The position numbers and the translations under genes were made by a program. 64,000 bases of DNA from Chelativorans salis (GTDB lineage: Bacteria; Pseudomonadota; Alphaproteobacteria; Rhizobiales; Rhizobiaceae). Of the stretch, positions 31,489 to 40,604 are shown piece by piece. The stretch covers positions 62,001 to 126,000 of the forward strand of contig NZ_JAOCZP010000012.1 in the NCBI RefSeq assembly GCF_025336525.1. Direction: 5' to 3'. The notes under the pieces are model-generated. The model made no database searches, had not been told where the DNA came from, and was given only the letters and a program-made list of their open reading frames with translations. Within the stretch, counting starts at the first letter, position 1; each line of letters starts with the position of its first letter.

Positions 31489-33118
31489 CCGGACCGTCGC
31501 AAACAGAAGAGAGAGTGGAAGCTTTCTGATGACAGCGCGCATGCCACGAGGAACGGGAGATGTCCAGTCAGCGACAAGCCGCAGGAGGCGGCGAATTCTG
31601 GTCGGCTGCATTTTCCACGAGTCTCACGGCTTCAGCCCCCACGTTACGACGGGTGATCAGTTCGAGATTTACCGAGGCGGCAAATTGATCGATCAGGCGC
31701 ACCGTTCAAGCACAACCCTTGGCGGGATCGTCTCAAAGGCGCAAGATCTGGATCTCTCTGTTGTGCCGTCCGTTTCAGTCAGCGCTCCACCCGCTGGTCC
31801 GGTAGACCATGGATTCTACATGACGATTCGTGATGAGCTTGTCGATCTGGCGCGGCGCGAGGCCTGCGACGCGGTTGCACTCGAGTTGCACGGCGCCATG
31901 GGGACGACCGAACTTGCGGATGCCGAGGGTGATCTGCTCGCAGCGCTGAGCCAGGCCGTCGGACCGGATATTCCGATCGGGATTGGGCTTGACCTGCATG
32001 CGCATGTGACGGGCGCAATGCTGGGTGCCGTCGACATCTGCATCGCCTGCAAGGAGAACCCCCATTCCGATGTCGTTCGATGCGGCGAACGGGTGGTCGA
32101 AGGACTACTGGCCATGCTCGATGGAGACCTGAGGCCAGTGACGGCGATGGCGAAGGCGCCGATGATCCTGCCGGGGGCTGCGGAAACTGCCGAAGGCCCG
32201 CTTGCTGCGGTGCACGCCAGGGCCCGGTCTATCCAAGCCGCGCACCCCGAGATATGGGATATATCGCTATACAATGTCTTCCGCTATGTGGACGACGAGG
32301 ACATCGGCCAGGCGGCTGTCGTCATCTCGAACGGAGCAAGCGACAGCGGCGTGCAGGCAGCAGAGGAGCTCGCTAGATTGTTTTGGGAGTGGCGCGAGCG
32401 CTTCCACGACGATCTCCTTTCGATCGACCAGGCGCTTGACATTGTGGCGACGGGGGATGGGCAACGGCCGTATGTGTTGGCAGACATGGGGGACCGGGTA
32501 TTGGCCGGCGCACCGGGCGACAGCACCGCAATCATCGCACGGGCGCTAGCGCGCTCTGACGGGCTTCGCGGCGCCATCCCAGTCACCGATCCCGACAGCG
32601 TCGAGGCCGCCACGGCGGCCGGTGTCGGCGCTCATGTGACACTGGACATCGGCGGACGCCTGACGCCCGGCTTTTCGCCCCTGAAGATCACAGGCACTAT
32701 CACGGGGGTCGGTGACGGTCGTTTCATCATGGCAGGCCCGTTCCGGGGTGGCGAGGAGACGAGCCTTGGCCAGACGGCCGTTCTTGTCGTCGACGATCGA
32801 TTGCGAATCCTGCTGACAAGCAAGCCGGGCTTCACACATGATCCGGCGGCCTTCACGAGCCAGGGGATCGACCTGAGATCTCAGGACTTTGTGGTCGTGA
32901 AATCCGGCTACCACTTCAAACTCAATTTCGCGGGCATCGGCACACCGCTGAGCCTGACGTCTCCCGGCATCGGATATTACACACGCGGGCAGCTCGACTG
33001 GAAGAAGGCCCGCTTTTGGCCGGAGCACGACTTTGGTGAGGCTCGGATCGAAGCAGTCCTTTCCAACGTTCTAACCAGCCAGTTCCACCGCCCTCACCGC
33101 GATCCGCGAATGCGGTAG
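31469..33118 (+). CDS. M81-family metallohydrolase (MlrC/microcystinase-C-like)
   Basis: About 549 aa. After a short basic leader, RRRRILVGCIFHESHGFSP matches the M81 opening, followed by DAVALELHGAMGTTELADAEG, IGLDLHAHVTGAML and ENPHSDVV, the Asp/His metal-site segments of DUF1485/MlrC proteins. The C-terminal domain (about 340-520) also matches (ADMGDRVLAGAPGDSTAIIA). The start at 31469 has GGAGGAGCGGAT upstream and overlaps permease 2 by 20 bases; ATG 31529 is an alternative. MlrC cleaves linear peptide products of microcystin, but most relatives are uncharacterised and occur beside ABC importers. Here it is likely to hydrolyse the imported substrate. Confidence 0.86.
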   Translation: MAALAADRTVANRRESGSFLMTARMPRGTGDVQSATSRRRRRILVGCIFHESHGFSPHVTTGDQFEIYRGGKLIDQAHRSSTTLGGIVSKAQDLDLSVVPSVSVSAPPAGPVDHGFYMTIRDELVDLARREACDAVALELHGAMGTTELADAEGDLLAALSQAVGPDIPIGIGLDLHAHVTGAMLGAVDICIACKENPHSDVVRCGERVVEGLLAMLDGDLRPVTAMAKAPMILPGAAETAEGPLAAVHARARSIQAAHPEIWDISLYNVFRYVDDEDIGQAAVVISNGASDSGVQAAEELARLFWEWRERFHDDLLSIDQALDIVATGDGQRPYVLADMGDRVLAGAPGDSTAIIARALARSDGLRGAIPVTDPDSVEAATAAGVGAHVTLDIGGRLTPGFSPLKITGTITGVGDGRFIMAGPFRGGEETSLGQTAVLVVDDRLRILLTSKPGFTHDPAAFTSQGIDLRSQDFVVVKSGYHFKLNFAGIGTPLSLTSPGIGYYTRGQLDWKKARFWPEHDFGEARIEAVLSNVLTSQFHRPHRDPRMR

Positions 33119-33138
33119 TCGCCAGCCTGCGGCTCATG

Positions 33139-33157
33139 GTACCCCGACATCGGGTAC
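33139..33157. terminator. Short inverted repeat after the M81 gene
   Basis: GTACCC (33139-33144) and GGGTAC (33152-33157), 20 bases past the M81 stop, can form a small hairpin. No T-run follows, so termination is only a possibility. The rest of 33119-33364 holds no gene. Confidence 0.3.
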
Positions 33158-33364
33158 TGACACACAGGTGCGAGATGTTCAAAAGAAGCCAACAAGTCCC
33201 GGCGGGTACGACGGTCTGGACGCCGTATAGGGCGGCATGAAACCGCTTCAGTCGGCGCGCCGCGGACGTCGTGGCGGTTCTTGCAGTGGGTGCGGCGCAC
33301 GGCGCTGCTTTGTCCGATGCACACATGTGGGCCCGCCCGCATCTCTAGGAGAAAAGGGCCTCCA

Positions 33365-34098
33365 ATGAAGCCGCTCGTGGTCATTGTTCGCAGGACGCGG
33401 AACTCTATCTTGTCCTCGACCATATAATCGATGTGGACGGCTTCGGAAGCGAACTGGCCTGCAGTCTGGAAGGCGCTCTGCAACTGGTGGCGAAGAAGAT
33501 GCCGGCAGCTGTCATCCTCGATTGCCGGGCGGACGGCATACCGGCTCCGCGCCTGTGCACCCGGTTGAAGCAGGACAAGATCACGCGACCCGCTCCGGTC
33601 GTGGCACTCGTCGCGCCGCAGGCGGACGACAAGCACATCGCGCTCCTGCAAGCCGGCGCCGACGTGACCTTCGTGCGACCGTTGGTGCCGGCAAGGTTGC
33701 TGGCTTATCTGCGCAAGCGGGTGTGTTCGGCCGATCGGAGCGGCGAATATGCCCTGGCCTTCGACGACATCGAAATGCGGCCCGATAGCTACCGCGTGCG
33801 ACGGCGCGGTCAGGAGATTCAGCTCAGTTCAATCGAGTTCCACATCCTCCGGCATTTGGTGGATCACCGTGGCCAGGCGTTCAGCCGCGAAGCGCTGATC
33901 GGCGTCGCCTGGCCGACCACGATCCACGTGAGCCTGCGCACGGTCGACGTGCATGTAAGTCGCATGCGCAAAGCATTAAGGCGGATCGGCTGTCATGCTC
34001 TCAGCCGCACCATCCGGTCCGAAGGATACAGCTTTGGAGACGAAGTCGGCTCCTGTAACGCGCTCGAACCGAACGGCATGCCCCGACCGCCAAACTGA
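33365..34098 (+). pseudogene. PhoB-like regulator, paralogue of the gene at 15062, with N-terminal frameshift
   Basis: From the ATG at 33365 the DNA reads M-K-P-L-V-V-I like the 15062 gene, then meets a stop after 20 codons. One base appears to be missing at about 33384: restoring it gives S-Q-D-A-E-L-Y-L-V-L-D-H-I-I-D-V-D-G-F-G, in frame with the rest. The remaining frame (from GTG 33433, 221 codons) keeps ILDCRADGIPAPRLCTRLKQ and a full winged helix (SLRTVDVHVSRMRKALRRIG). So it is either a recently frameshifted gene, a sequencing error, or a protein restarted at 33433 that lacks the first receiver strand. The AGGAG before 33365 is still present. Confidence 0.7.
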
Positions 34099-34206
34099 CA
34101 GATTCGGCAGATCGTACAAACCGCTGGAGGGAAGCGAAGAACAAAATGTCCTGACGCGCCGCCGCATCATCTTCATCTTGCCCGAAATGCGTCCTAAGGC
34201 GGCTTC

Positions 34207-35235
34207 ATGCTAAAGTGCCCAGTCGCGATTCTTGTCTTTCTCCTTGGCCTTTCCATCGCCGCTCACGGCGAAGAGGGCCTGGCGCAGCGTCTTGAAAAGC
34301 TCCTTGACGAGGCCGAGCGCCTAACACCGCTACAAACGGTCGTCGTCGCGCACGTGGGCGCGGTGGTGGCCGAACGCGGCTATCGCGGCCACTCGCCGGA
34401 GCGCCCTGCCAACATCAAGTCCGCCTCAAAGTCGATCATCTCCGCACTCGTCGGCATTGCCATCGACAAGGGCGTGCTCGAAGGCCCCAACCAAAAGATC
34501 GCCCCGCTCCTTCAAACCGACCTGCCTGCCGACCCGGATCCCCGGCTCAAAGAGGTGACAATCGGCCATCTGCTTTCCATGCAGGCAGGGCTGGGGCGCA
34601 CTTCGGGCTCCAACTACGGACGCTGGGTGGCAAGCGACAATTGGGTTCGGGCGGCGCTCGCCATGCCCTTCGACGACGAACCGGGCGGTGCCATGCTCTA
34701 TTCCACCGGCTCGACGCATCTCCTTTCGGCAATCCTGACGCGCCGGACCGGCCGCTCTACGCTGGAACTGGCGCGTGAATGGCTGGGGCCGCAGGATGGC
34801 TTTTCCATCGCCGCCTGGGACCGTGATCCGCAGGGCATTTATCTCGGCGGCAACCAGATGGCCATGAGCCCGCGCTCGCTGCTGGCCTTCGGCGAGCTCT
34901 ACCGCAACGGCGGGGTGAGTCGTGACGGAGAGCAACTCGTGCCGGCCGATTGGATCAAGCTCTCGTGGAAGCCGCGCACCGCCTCCCGCTTCACTGGCGA
35001 TGGCTACGGCTATGGCTGGTTCATGCGCGAGTCTGCGGACGAAGAAGTCTTCTATGGCTGGGGCTATGGCGGTCAGATGGTCTACGTCGTGCCGGGACGG
35101 GCGCTAACTGTGGTCATGATATCCAATGAGAACGGCCCCGCCGGTCGCAGCGGCCATCGCGATGATCTCCACGCGTTGCTCAAGCGGATCATCGAGGTGA
35201 CGGATGGCGTGCGCAAGGAAGCGCTGACCGAGTAG
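34207..35235 (+). CDS. Serine hydrolase of the beta-lactamase class C / DD-peptidase fold
   Basis: Exported 342-aa protein with a Sec signal peptide at 1-21 (CPVAILVFLLGLSIAAHG). The nucleophile motif SASK is at residues 72-75, a second motif LYSTGSTHLLSA contains the Tyr of Y-x-N/S, and the C-terminal GWGYGGQMVYVVPG region takes the place of the third (K/H-x-G) box. Such proteins are mostly esterases or peptidases rather than antibiotic-resistance enzymes, and true AmpC features are not evident. No operon partner: it begins about 110 bases after the frameshifted regulator and is followed by a long non-coding stretch (35236-35507). Confidence 0.85.
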   Translation: MLKCPVAILVFLLGLSIAAHGEEGLAQRLEKLLDEAERLTPLQTVVVAHVGAVVAERGYRGHSPERPANIKSASKSIISALVGIAIDKGVLEGPNQKIAPLLQTDLPADPDPRLKEVTIGHLLSMQAGLGRTSGSNYGRWVASDNWVRAALAMPFDDEPGGAMLYSTGSTHLLSAILTRRTGRSTLELAREWLGPQDGFSIAAWDRDPQGIYLGGNQMAMSPRSLLAFGELYRNGGVSRDGEQLVPADWIKLSWKPRTASRFTGDGYGYGWFMRESADEEVFYGWGYGGQMVYVVPGRALTVVMISNENGPAGRSGHRDDLHALLKRIIEVTDGVRKEALTE

Positions 35236-35507
35236 ATACCAGAAGATAATGTAGTACCAGGCGACATACACGCGCGGGAACTGACCCGGGGGGCAATTCG
35301 AGATCACGGCGGCCGCATCCTCGTGACCTGCCGCTCGCACCGGCGGCAGGCCGTGGTTCTTAACTTAAGAGCGAACAGAAATTGCGAGCGTAACATTCTT
35401 CATGCTTAGCGCCCGTCTTGATCGCTACTTCAGAGCAGGGGCGGAGAAATCAGCACTCTGATGGCTGGGAAAACGCGTCTTCCAGAGGGAGAACCCAGCG
35501 GCTCGTA

Positions 35508-35835
35508 TCATCTACGTCGAGCAGCCCGGCATGTCGGTATCGGGGTGAGTTCCCGGTCAAGCCCCTGGGAGCCCCATAATGGGCCAGAATGTTCGTGATG
35601 AGGCAGGCCCTCCTCCAAGTCATCTCTGGCGCCGATGGATGGCTCCAGGTCACCGCCCTCCTCTCATGTCCGCGTCGCCCTCCAATTTGTCAAAGAGGTT
35701 CACAAGCGCCTCGATTGTCGTTTCCAGGTGAAGGCGGAGAGATGGCGTCATGCTGATGAAGATGGTCGCTGATTGCGAGTCCTTCTCCTTTGACGCTTCC
35801 TCGCGGATAGTGTCCTTCCTCCCGTCCCTTGTCAC
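35508..35835 (-). pseudogene. Frameshifted remnant of a conserved small protein
   Basis: The first frame gives LETTIEALVNLFDKLEGDAD and stops shortly after. Skipping one extra A in the ATGAGAGGAGG stretch (about 35665-35675) opens a second frame that continues sensibly: EEGGDLEPSIGARDDLEEGLP, then WGSQGLDRELTPIPTCRAARRR and a stop at 35508. The pattern (helical start, acidic middle with D-A-D and L-E-P-S) resembles short acidic hypothetical proteins frequent in Rhizobiales. I read it as one gene broken by a single-base insertion. ATG 35835 or 35751 could be the start. Function unknown. Confidence 0.5.
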
Positions 35836-35973
35836 ACATTCGAGCAGGTCCGTAATGTTCGCCCGTTATGGTGATAGCCTGACCACGAACGCTCTCTACG
35901 GACTCGCAGACGTCTTCGGCTAAGGGCATCTGGCGTTGACCACGATCCCCGCCGATGCTCTACCGCTCCATGC

Positions 35974-36372
35974 TCAGCGCGGTGGCAAAACCGCCTGATC
36001 GGTGAAGAAAATATTGGTGAGGAGCGACCGCACGGAAATCAGGCCGTTTGTGTTGTCGATCATGTCCGAGGAGATCGAAGGCTGCGCCAGCAGGACGGCG
36101 AGAACCGAACGCACGACGGCGAGGTCAGCCCTGAAGCGATCACGGAATGCTGCGCCTTCCGGGTCGGCCAGCCCTTGGTCGAGCGCTTGTTCGAGATCAT
36201 CGAGCGCCGCGTTAAAGCGCTTGAGGTAGCGGCGGATCTGGCTCTCGCCGCCACCTTCCTCCATGTCGCGCTTTCGGCCCTGAGCCGCATAGGCCAGCAT
36301 GAACTCATAGGATTCCTCGATGCGGTCGAAGGCGTCGCGCATGGCGTTCGCCTGCGTCATCAGGTCGGTCAT
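35974..36372 (-). CDS. Hypothetical protein downstream of the cytochrome b561 gene
   Basis: A 132-aa soluble, helical protein with no signal peptide and no family I recognise. It contains MRDAFDRIEESYEFMLAYAA, a charged middle with SQIRRYLKRFNAALDDLEQA (coiled-coil-like) and a hydrophobic stretch VVRSVLAVLLAQ. The ATG overlaps the cytochrome stop by four bases (ATGA), which strongly suggests a real, translationally coupled gene belonging to the molybdenum-hydroxylase operon. A role as assembly factor or soluble accessory of the enzyme is possible, but nothing in the sequence shows it. Confidence 0.75.
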   Translation of the reverse strand: MTDLMTQANAMRDAFDRIEESYEFMLAYAAQGRKRDMEEGGGESQIRRYLKRFNAALDDLEQALDQGLADPEGAAFRDRFRADLAVVRSVLAVLLAQPSISSDMIDNTNGLISVRSLLTNIFFTDQAVLPPR

Positions 36373-36971
36373 GATTTACCCTTTCTGGCCTTTTCCGGCC
36401 CTTGTCCGCCGATCATGGCGACGAGGAAGCTCCGATGCTCGGGTAGGAGAGCGAAGTAGACGTGGAGAGTAAACAGAAACAGCAGCACCAGCGATGCCGC
36501 GCCGTGAATGACGTAGATGATCCCCCAGCTGTAGTCGCTCAGGATCGACGGATCGCGCCTCCAGAAGGTCGTGTCGATCTTGGCGAGCATAAGGAGGCCC
36601 GTCACCAGGAGGACCAGGATGGTCGTCGCTGCAGCGAGGTGAAAGCCCTTTTGAAATGCGTCGTACTTCGCCTCCGCAAGAGCTTCTGGCCCAATGCCGC
36701 GCGCAGCCTGCGCAATTTCGCGGATGTCGTCGGGCCCGGGGACCATTCCACGCACGCCGTGGACGAAGAACACGCGAAAGAGATGGAAGAGCACGAGAAG
36801 CGTCAGTGCCACGCCTGATATCCAGTGTAGGGGTACCCAGTCGAACCTGAATCCGACAATCGGCAGGAAGGCGGTCGCCCCCAGCACGATGACGGAAACC
36901 GCCATACCCCAGTGAAATAGTCGATCGGCAAGGCGGTGGCGCACGCCGTGATGCCGGATCGGAGTGTTCAT
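36369..36971 (-). CDS. Cytochrome b561-type membrane protein (formate dehydrogenase gamma-like)
   Basis: A 200-aa inner-membrane dihaem cytochrome b candidate with four helices (MAVSVIVLGATAFLPIVGF, HWISGVALTLLVLFHLFRVF, GFHLAAATTILVLLVTGLLML, VIHGAASLVLLFLFTLHVYF). His residues at helix ends (RLFHWGM, LHWISG, VLFHLFR, KGFHLAA, VIHGAA, LHVYF) fit haem ligation. It is in the operon of a Tat-exported molybdenum hydroxylase, so it probably takes electrons from that enzyme in the periplasm and passes them to quinone. This linkage is inferred from context. The downstream unknown gene overlaps by four bases. Confidence 0.87.
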   Translation of the reverse strand: MNTPIRHHGVRHRLADRLFHWGMAVSVIVLGATAFLPIVGFRFDWVPLHWISGVALTLLVLFHLFRVFFVHGVRGMVPGPDDIREIAQAARGIGPEALAEAKYDAFQKGFHLAAATTILVLLVTGLLMLAKIDTTFWRRDPSILSDYSWGIIYVIHGAASLVLLFLFTLHVYFALLPEHRSFLVAMIGGQGPEKARKGKS

Positions 36972-37024
36972 GCGTTCGTATTCCTTCGGATTTGGCTGAG
37001 GGTGTGGTGGCGCCGGACAGGAGG

Positions 37025-37171
37025 TCAGTCCGCCCGGCGCAGCGCCCTTACGACGAGATGCAGGACAATTACGACGGCGGCAGCCGCGACCGGCAGCCAG
37101 AGGATGTCCCAGTTCACCCCGACGAGCATCCTCTGGCCGAAAGCGTCCTGCGTATGCCGGAGCAACTCCAT
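37025..37171 (-). CDS. 48-aa single-span membrane protein in the molybdenum-hydroxylase operon
   Basis: Starts two bases after the FAD-subunit stop and encodes MELLRHTQDAFGQRMLVGVN followed by a hydrophobic helix (ILWLPVAAAAVVIVLHLVV) and a basic end VRALRRAD, i.e. a one-pass protein with positive-inside C-terminus. Tight spacing and plausible topology support it. No family is recognised; it could anchor the exported enzyme or bridge it to the cytochrome b encoded next (53 bp downstream). Confidence 0.55.
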   Translation of the reverse strand: MELLRHTQDAFGQRMLVGVNWDILWLPVAAAAVVIVLHLVVRALRRAD

Positions 37172-37173
37172 GG

Positions 37174-38163
37174 CTAGGCTAGGGACCGGATCGCGCGCAC
37201 GGCGAGGTTTTCCATCAGCGGAACCTTGAAGTGGTTGAAGTTCAAGGGCTCCGCGCCCCGCGCCGCGACGCGCTTGACGAGCGTTTCCAGTTCCTCGCCG
37301 GGCGTTTCCCCGCGCGCCAGGCTTTCCACGTCGGTGAGCCGCCGCGGTATGCATTGCACGGCACCGCAGACGATCGAGATGTCGGAGATCGCGCTGCCCT
37401 CCATGGTCGCCGCCATGGCGATGTTGGCGAGCGCGAAGTCCCATGTATTGCGGTCGGCCACCTTCTCGAAATATTGGCGCGATCCGGCCCATTTGCCGGG
37501 GATGCGGATGCCGACGAGAATGTCGCCCCGCTCCAGCATGGTCATGCGGGTTATGTCGATGTCGGGGCCGATGAAGAAATCTGCAGCCGCCACCTCGCGC
37601 CGGTTCCCACCCCGCTCCACGATGAATGCCGCTTCCAGTGCGGTCAGCGCGATCGCCGTATCCGAAGGCGTCACAGCCACGCAGCGGCTCACGCCGAAGA
37701 GCGCGTGCTCGCGGTTCATCGCCGTGGGCGTGTTGGCGTAGCAGGTGTTGCCCCCGGCCCGGTAACAGGGAAACCCGTCGCGATAATAGGTGCAGCGCGT
37801 GTCCTGCGAGACATTGCCGCCGATGGTGCCCTTGTTGCGAATCTGCGGCGAGGCGACCCGCAGCGCCGCCTGTGCCAGCGCAGGAAAGCGGCTTTGGACC
37901 TCCTCGCTCTCGTTCACCTCGGTGAGCGTGGTCGTCGCGCCGATCCAAAGTCCGCCGTCGTCCTCCTCGCGAATCCCATGCAGGTCGGGAATGTTGGCGA
38001 CGTCGACGAGCACAGAGGGTTGTTTCACCCTGTGCTTGAACCAGTCCAGGCTGTCCATGCCACCGGCGATGATCCAGGCATCCTCGTGATCGCCGAGGAT
38101 AGCCTGAGCATCCGCTAACGTGGCCGGCTGGAAAAGCTCGAAATTGTGCATCACATCAGTCAT
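37174..38163 (-). CDS. Molybdenum hydroxylase FAD-binding subunit (CoxM/YagS-like)
   Basis: A 329-aa subunit of a xanthine-dehydrogenase-family enzyme that carries FAD. It opens NFELFQPATLADAQAILGDH, then AGGMDSLDWFKHR (FAD loop), ASPQIRNKGTIGGNVSQDTR and YHRDG-like CTYYRDGFPCYRAGG, where the cysteine-containing insert resembles the 4Fe-4S-binding insert of YagS-type aldehyde oxidoreductases; the spacing should be checked. No signal peptide of its own, so it would be exported with the Tat-signal partner. It lies 22 bases downstream of the large subunit, in the order 2Fe-2S, molybdopterin, FAD, which differs from the E. coli paoABC order. Confidence 0.9.
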   Translation of the reverse strand: MTDVMHNFELFQPATLADAQAILGDHEDAWIIAGGMDSLDWFKHRVKQPSVLVDVANIPDLHGIREEDDGGLWIGATTTLTEVNESEEVQSRFPALAQAALRVASPQIRNKGTIGGNVSQDTRCTYYRDGFPCYRAGGNTCYANTPTAMNREHALFGVSRCVAVTPSDTAIALTALEAAFIVERGGNRREVAAADFFIGPDIDITRMTMLERGDILVGIRIPGKWAGSRQYFEKVADRNTWDFALANIAMAATMEGSAISDISIVCGAVQCIPRRLTDVESLARGETPGEELETLVKRVAARGAEPLNFNHFKVPLMENLAVRAIRSLA

Positions 38164-38185
38164 TGTATCCTCCTCCCGAGCTCGC

Positions 38186-40600
38186 TCACACCGTGTTCGT
38201 GGCGAGCGGCACGTGGGATTGCGGCCGCCCTTCCGCCGCGTTCAGGATCATGTCGGAGACCACCGGCGTGCGGTTGAACAGGTGTCCGCCCAGCGCATCA
38301 GAGATGGCACATATGAGCGCCGAGGAGGCAGCCCCTTCGAGAGGCTCGCCGATGCCCTTGGTGCCCATCGGGCTCTGTGTATCCGGCTGGTCGACCGCTG
38401 CCCAGTTCATCTGTGCCGGCATATCCAGATACGTCGCCGGCTTGGCCTGATAGAGCGCCTGGGCGTTGGGCCGGCCATATTGCGGATCGTAGACGTGCCG
38501 TTCTGTCGTGGCGAGGCCGAAGCCCATCATGGCACCGCCGCGCACTTGCGCGGCCAACCCCATCGGATGGATGACCGTGCCGCAGTCGGCGACGCAGTGA
38601 TAATCGAGGATCTCGAACTTTCCGGTCTCCATGTCGACATCGACCTCGATGAAGGCAGCCGCCAGGGCTGGGACGGTGGCGTCCTTCGGCAGGTTGTCCT
38701 TGGCCACTCCAATCAGGCCGGTCCCGGCGATGGCACCAGCGGAAGCCCTGGTCATCGTGTCGATATCGTCGGGAAGCTCCTGGCCGTCGTACCGGCCGCC
38801 CATCTCGATGGCCTTCTGCGCGGCTTCGGCGAAGGACATGCCGGCACTCTCGTCGCCGATCCTGACCACGCGCTCGTCCTTCAGCTCGTAGTCATCGGCA
38901 TCCCCACCCAGCGTGGTAGCTGCGATCTCCTTGAGTTTCTGGGCAGCGTCCATCGCGGCGACATAGTTCGTCCGCGCCATGGTGAAGTTGGTGTTCGAAC
39001 CGAACTGGCCGAGATTCCACGGCAGATGCTTCGTGGTGCCGCCATATTCCAGCACGACCCGGTCCCAGTCATAGCCGAGGGCCTCTGCGGCGATGCGCGA
39101 GGTCGAGGCATAGGAAAAGGTCCCGAGATTGCCGACACCGGTGTGCACGTGCAGGATCCCGTCGGGCGTGATACGCACCAGCCCGTCGAAGCCGTTCGAG
39201 CCAGCAGTGTGATAGGCCTGTCCGATGCCATAGCCGCGCACCTTGGAGCCGTTGCGCATGCCGGACTGCTTCGAGCGCTCGACCCAGTTGAACGCCTCGG
39301 CACCCGTTTCCAGGGCCTCCCTCAGATAAGCGGAGGTCACCGGTCCCTGATCTGGGCCGTATTTGGCACCCACACCGCCCCCGGGCGCGTTGGCAAGCCG
39401 GAGCGCAAGCCGCTCGATGCCAAGCTCGCGCGCGGCCTTGTCCAGAAGCGGCTCAAACATGTTGGCCGCCTGGTTCTCGCCCGGGCCGCGCTGTGCGCCT
39501 TTGGGCACGGTGTTTGTCAGCACCGGGGTCGCGCGGAAGCGCATCGCTTCAGGCTGGAATACGATAATCGCCGCGGAGCCGACATTGTTGAAGTCCGGGA
39601 AGCCCGAATTGGGGCCGAGATCCTGGACCACATAGATGTCGGCCGCCAGCATGCGCCCTTCCTTGCTGAAGCCGAGCTTTGCCCAGCCCTGGAAGCCCGC
39701 GCGGGCGGAGCCGTTGTTGTATTCCTCGTTGCGGCTGACACGCAGCAGGCAGGGACGACCGTTAAGCTTGCGCGACACCAGCGCGGGAAGCGCCATTAGC
39801 GGATAGCTCGCAGCCTTGCCGCCGAAGCCGCCGCCGCAGAACTCCGAAACCAGGACCAACTCCGACGGCTCGATGCCGATCAGGTTGGCCAGGCCGGGCT
39901 GCGCAAAGGCTGTCGACTGGGTGGACCCCCAGACATGGCACTTGCCGCCCTCCCAATAGGCTGCGGCGGAGCGGGGCTCCATCGCGTGATGGGCGTTCGA
40001 GGCATGCACGAAGCTTTCCTCGACGATGACGGTGGAGTTGGCGAAGCCGTCTTCAAGATCGCCGAAGCTCCATTCCACAGGCGCCTCGCCACGGGGCAAG
40101 GCATTCTCGCCGGCCAGGGCGAAGTCGCGGCCCGACCATTTCAGCTCTTGCGCGTCGATGCCTCGGCCGGCGACGTTCATGCCGGCGAGCGCGTTAGGCC
40201 CGTCGGGCTGCAGGCTTGCGAGCGGGTCGATCACGAAGGGCATAAGCTCCATGTCCACCCGAACAGCGGCGATGGCGTCGGCGGCCGCCTGTTCGGTCTC
40301 GGCCGCGATCGCCAGGATCGGCTGGCCGAAAGAGGCGGGCTCGTTGCTGAGGATCGGAAAGCCGACCGGCGAGTCAGGCTGTTTCACCTCCTCAGGCAGC
40401 AGATGGCCGAGATAGCCAGGAACCTTTTCGGCCTCGCTCAGGTCGATGTTCCTGACCATGCCATGCGGCATAGGCGAGCCGTAGAACTTGACATGCGCCA
40501 TGCCGTCGGCCCGGAAATCCTCGGCATAATTGGCCGCGCCGGTGACCTTGGCCTCGATATCCGGCGGGATGAAGTTCTTACCGATAAGTTTGTAAGCCAT
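38186..40600 (-). CDS. Molybdenum hydroxylase molybdopterin-binding subunit (xanthine dehydrogenase family)
   Basis: An 804-aa catalytic subunit. It has the family opening KLIGKNFIPPDIEAKVTGAANYAEDFRADG, the substrate channel segment HHAMEPRSAAAYWEGGKC, SEFCGGGFGGKAASYP (molybdopterin loop), the region RGPGENQAANMFEPLLDKAA, and near the C-terminus GTKGIGEPLEGAASSA, containing the catalytic Glu. The spacing and sequence fit aldehyde or N-heterocycle oxidising enzymes of the YagR/IorB class; substrate cannot be told. It lacks its own signal and would use the Tat signal of the 2Fe-2S subunit encoded four bases upstream. A molybdenum-cofactor chaperone (XdhC) is not in this operon. Confidence 0.93.
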   Translation of the reverse strand: MAYKLIGKNFIPPDIEAKVTGAANYAEDFRADGMAHVKFYGSPMPHGMVRNIDLSEAEKVPGYLGHLLPEEVKQPDSPVGFPILSNEPASFGQPILAIAAETEQAAADAIAAVRVDMELMPFVIDPLASLQPDGPNALAGMNVAGRGIDAQELKWSGRDFALAGENALPRGEAPVEWSFGDLEDGFANSTVIVEESFVHASNAHHAMEPRSAAAYWEGGKCHVWGSTQSTAFAQPGLANLIGIEPSELVLVSEFCGGGFGGKAASYPLMALPALVSRKLNGRPCLLRVSRNEEYNNGSARAGFQGWAKLGFSKEGRMLAADIYVVQDLGPNSGFPDFNNVGSAAIIVFQPEAMRFRATPVLTNTVPKGAQRGPGENQAANMFEPLLDKAARELGIERLALRLANAPGGGVGAKYGPDQGPVTSAYLREALETGAEAFNWVERSKQSGMRNGSKVRGYGIGQAYHTAGSNGFDGLVRITPDGILHVHTGVGNLGTFSYASTSRIAAEALGYDWDRVVLEYGGTTKHLPWNLGQFGSNTNFTMARTNYVAAMDAAQKLKEIAATTLGGDADDYELKDERVVRIGDESAGMSFAEAAQKAIEMGGRYDGQELPDDIDTMTRASAGAIAGTGLIGVAKDNLPKDATVPALAAAFIEVDVDMETGKFEILDYHCVADCGTVIHPMGLAAQVRGGAMMGFGLATTERHVYDPQYGRPNAQALYQAKPATYLDMPAQMNWAAVDQPDTQSPMGTKGIGEPLEGAASSALICAISDALGGHLFNRTPVVSDMILNAAEGRPQSHVPLATNTV

Positions 40601-40604
40601 GGCT

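Noticed and set aside
34207-35235. Antibiotic-resistance beta-lactamase
   Set aside because: SASK and Tyr motifs fit the wider serine-hydrolase fold, but features of true class C beta-lactamases are not evident.
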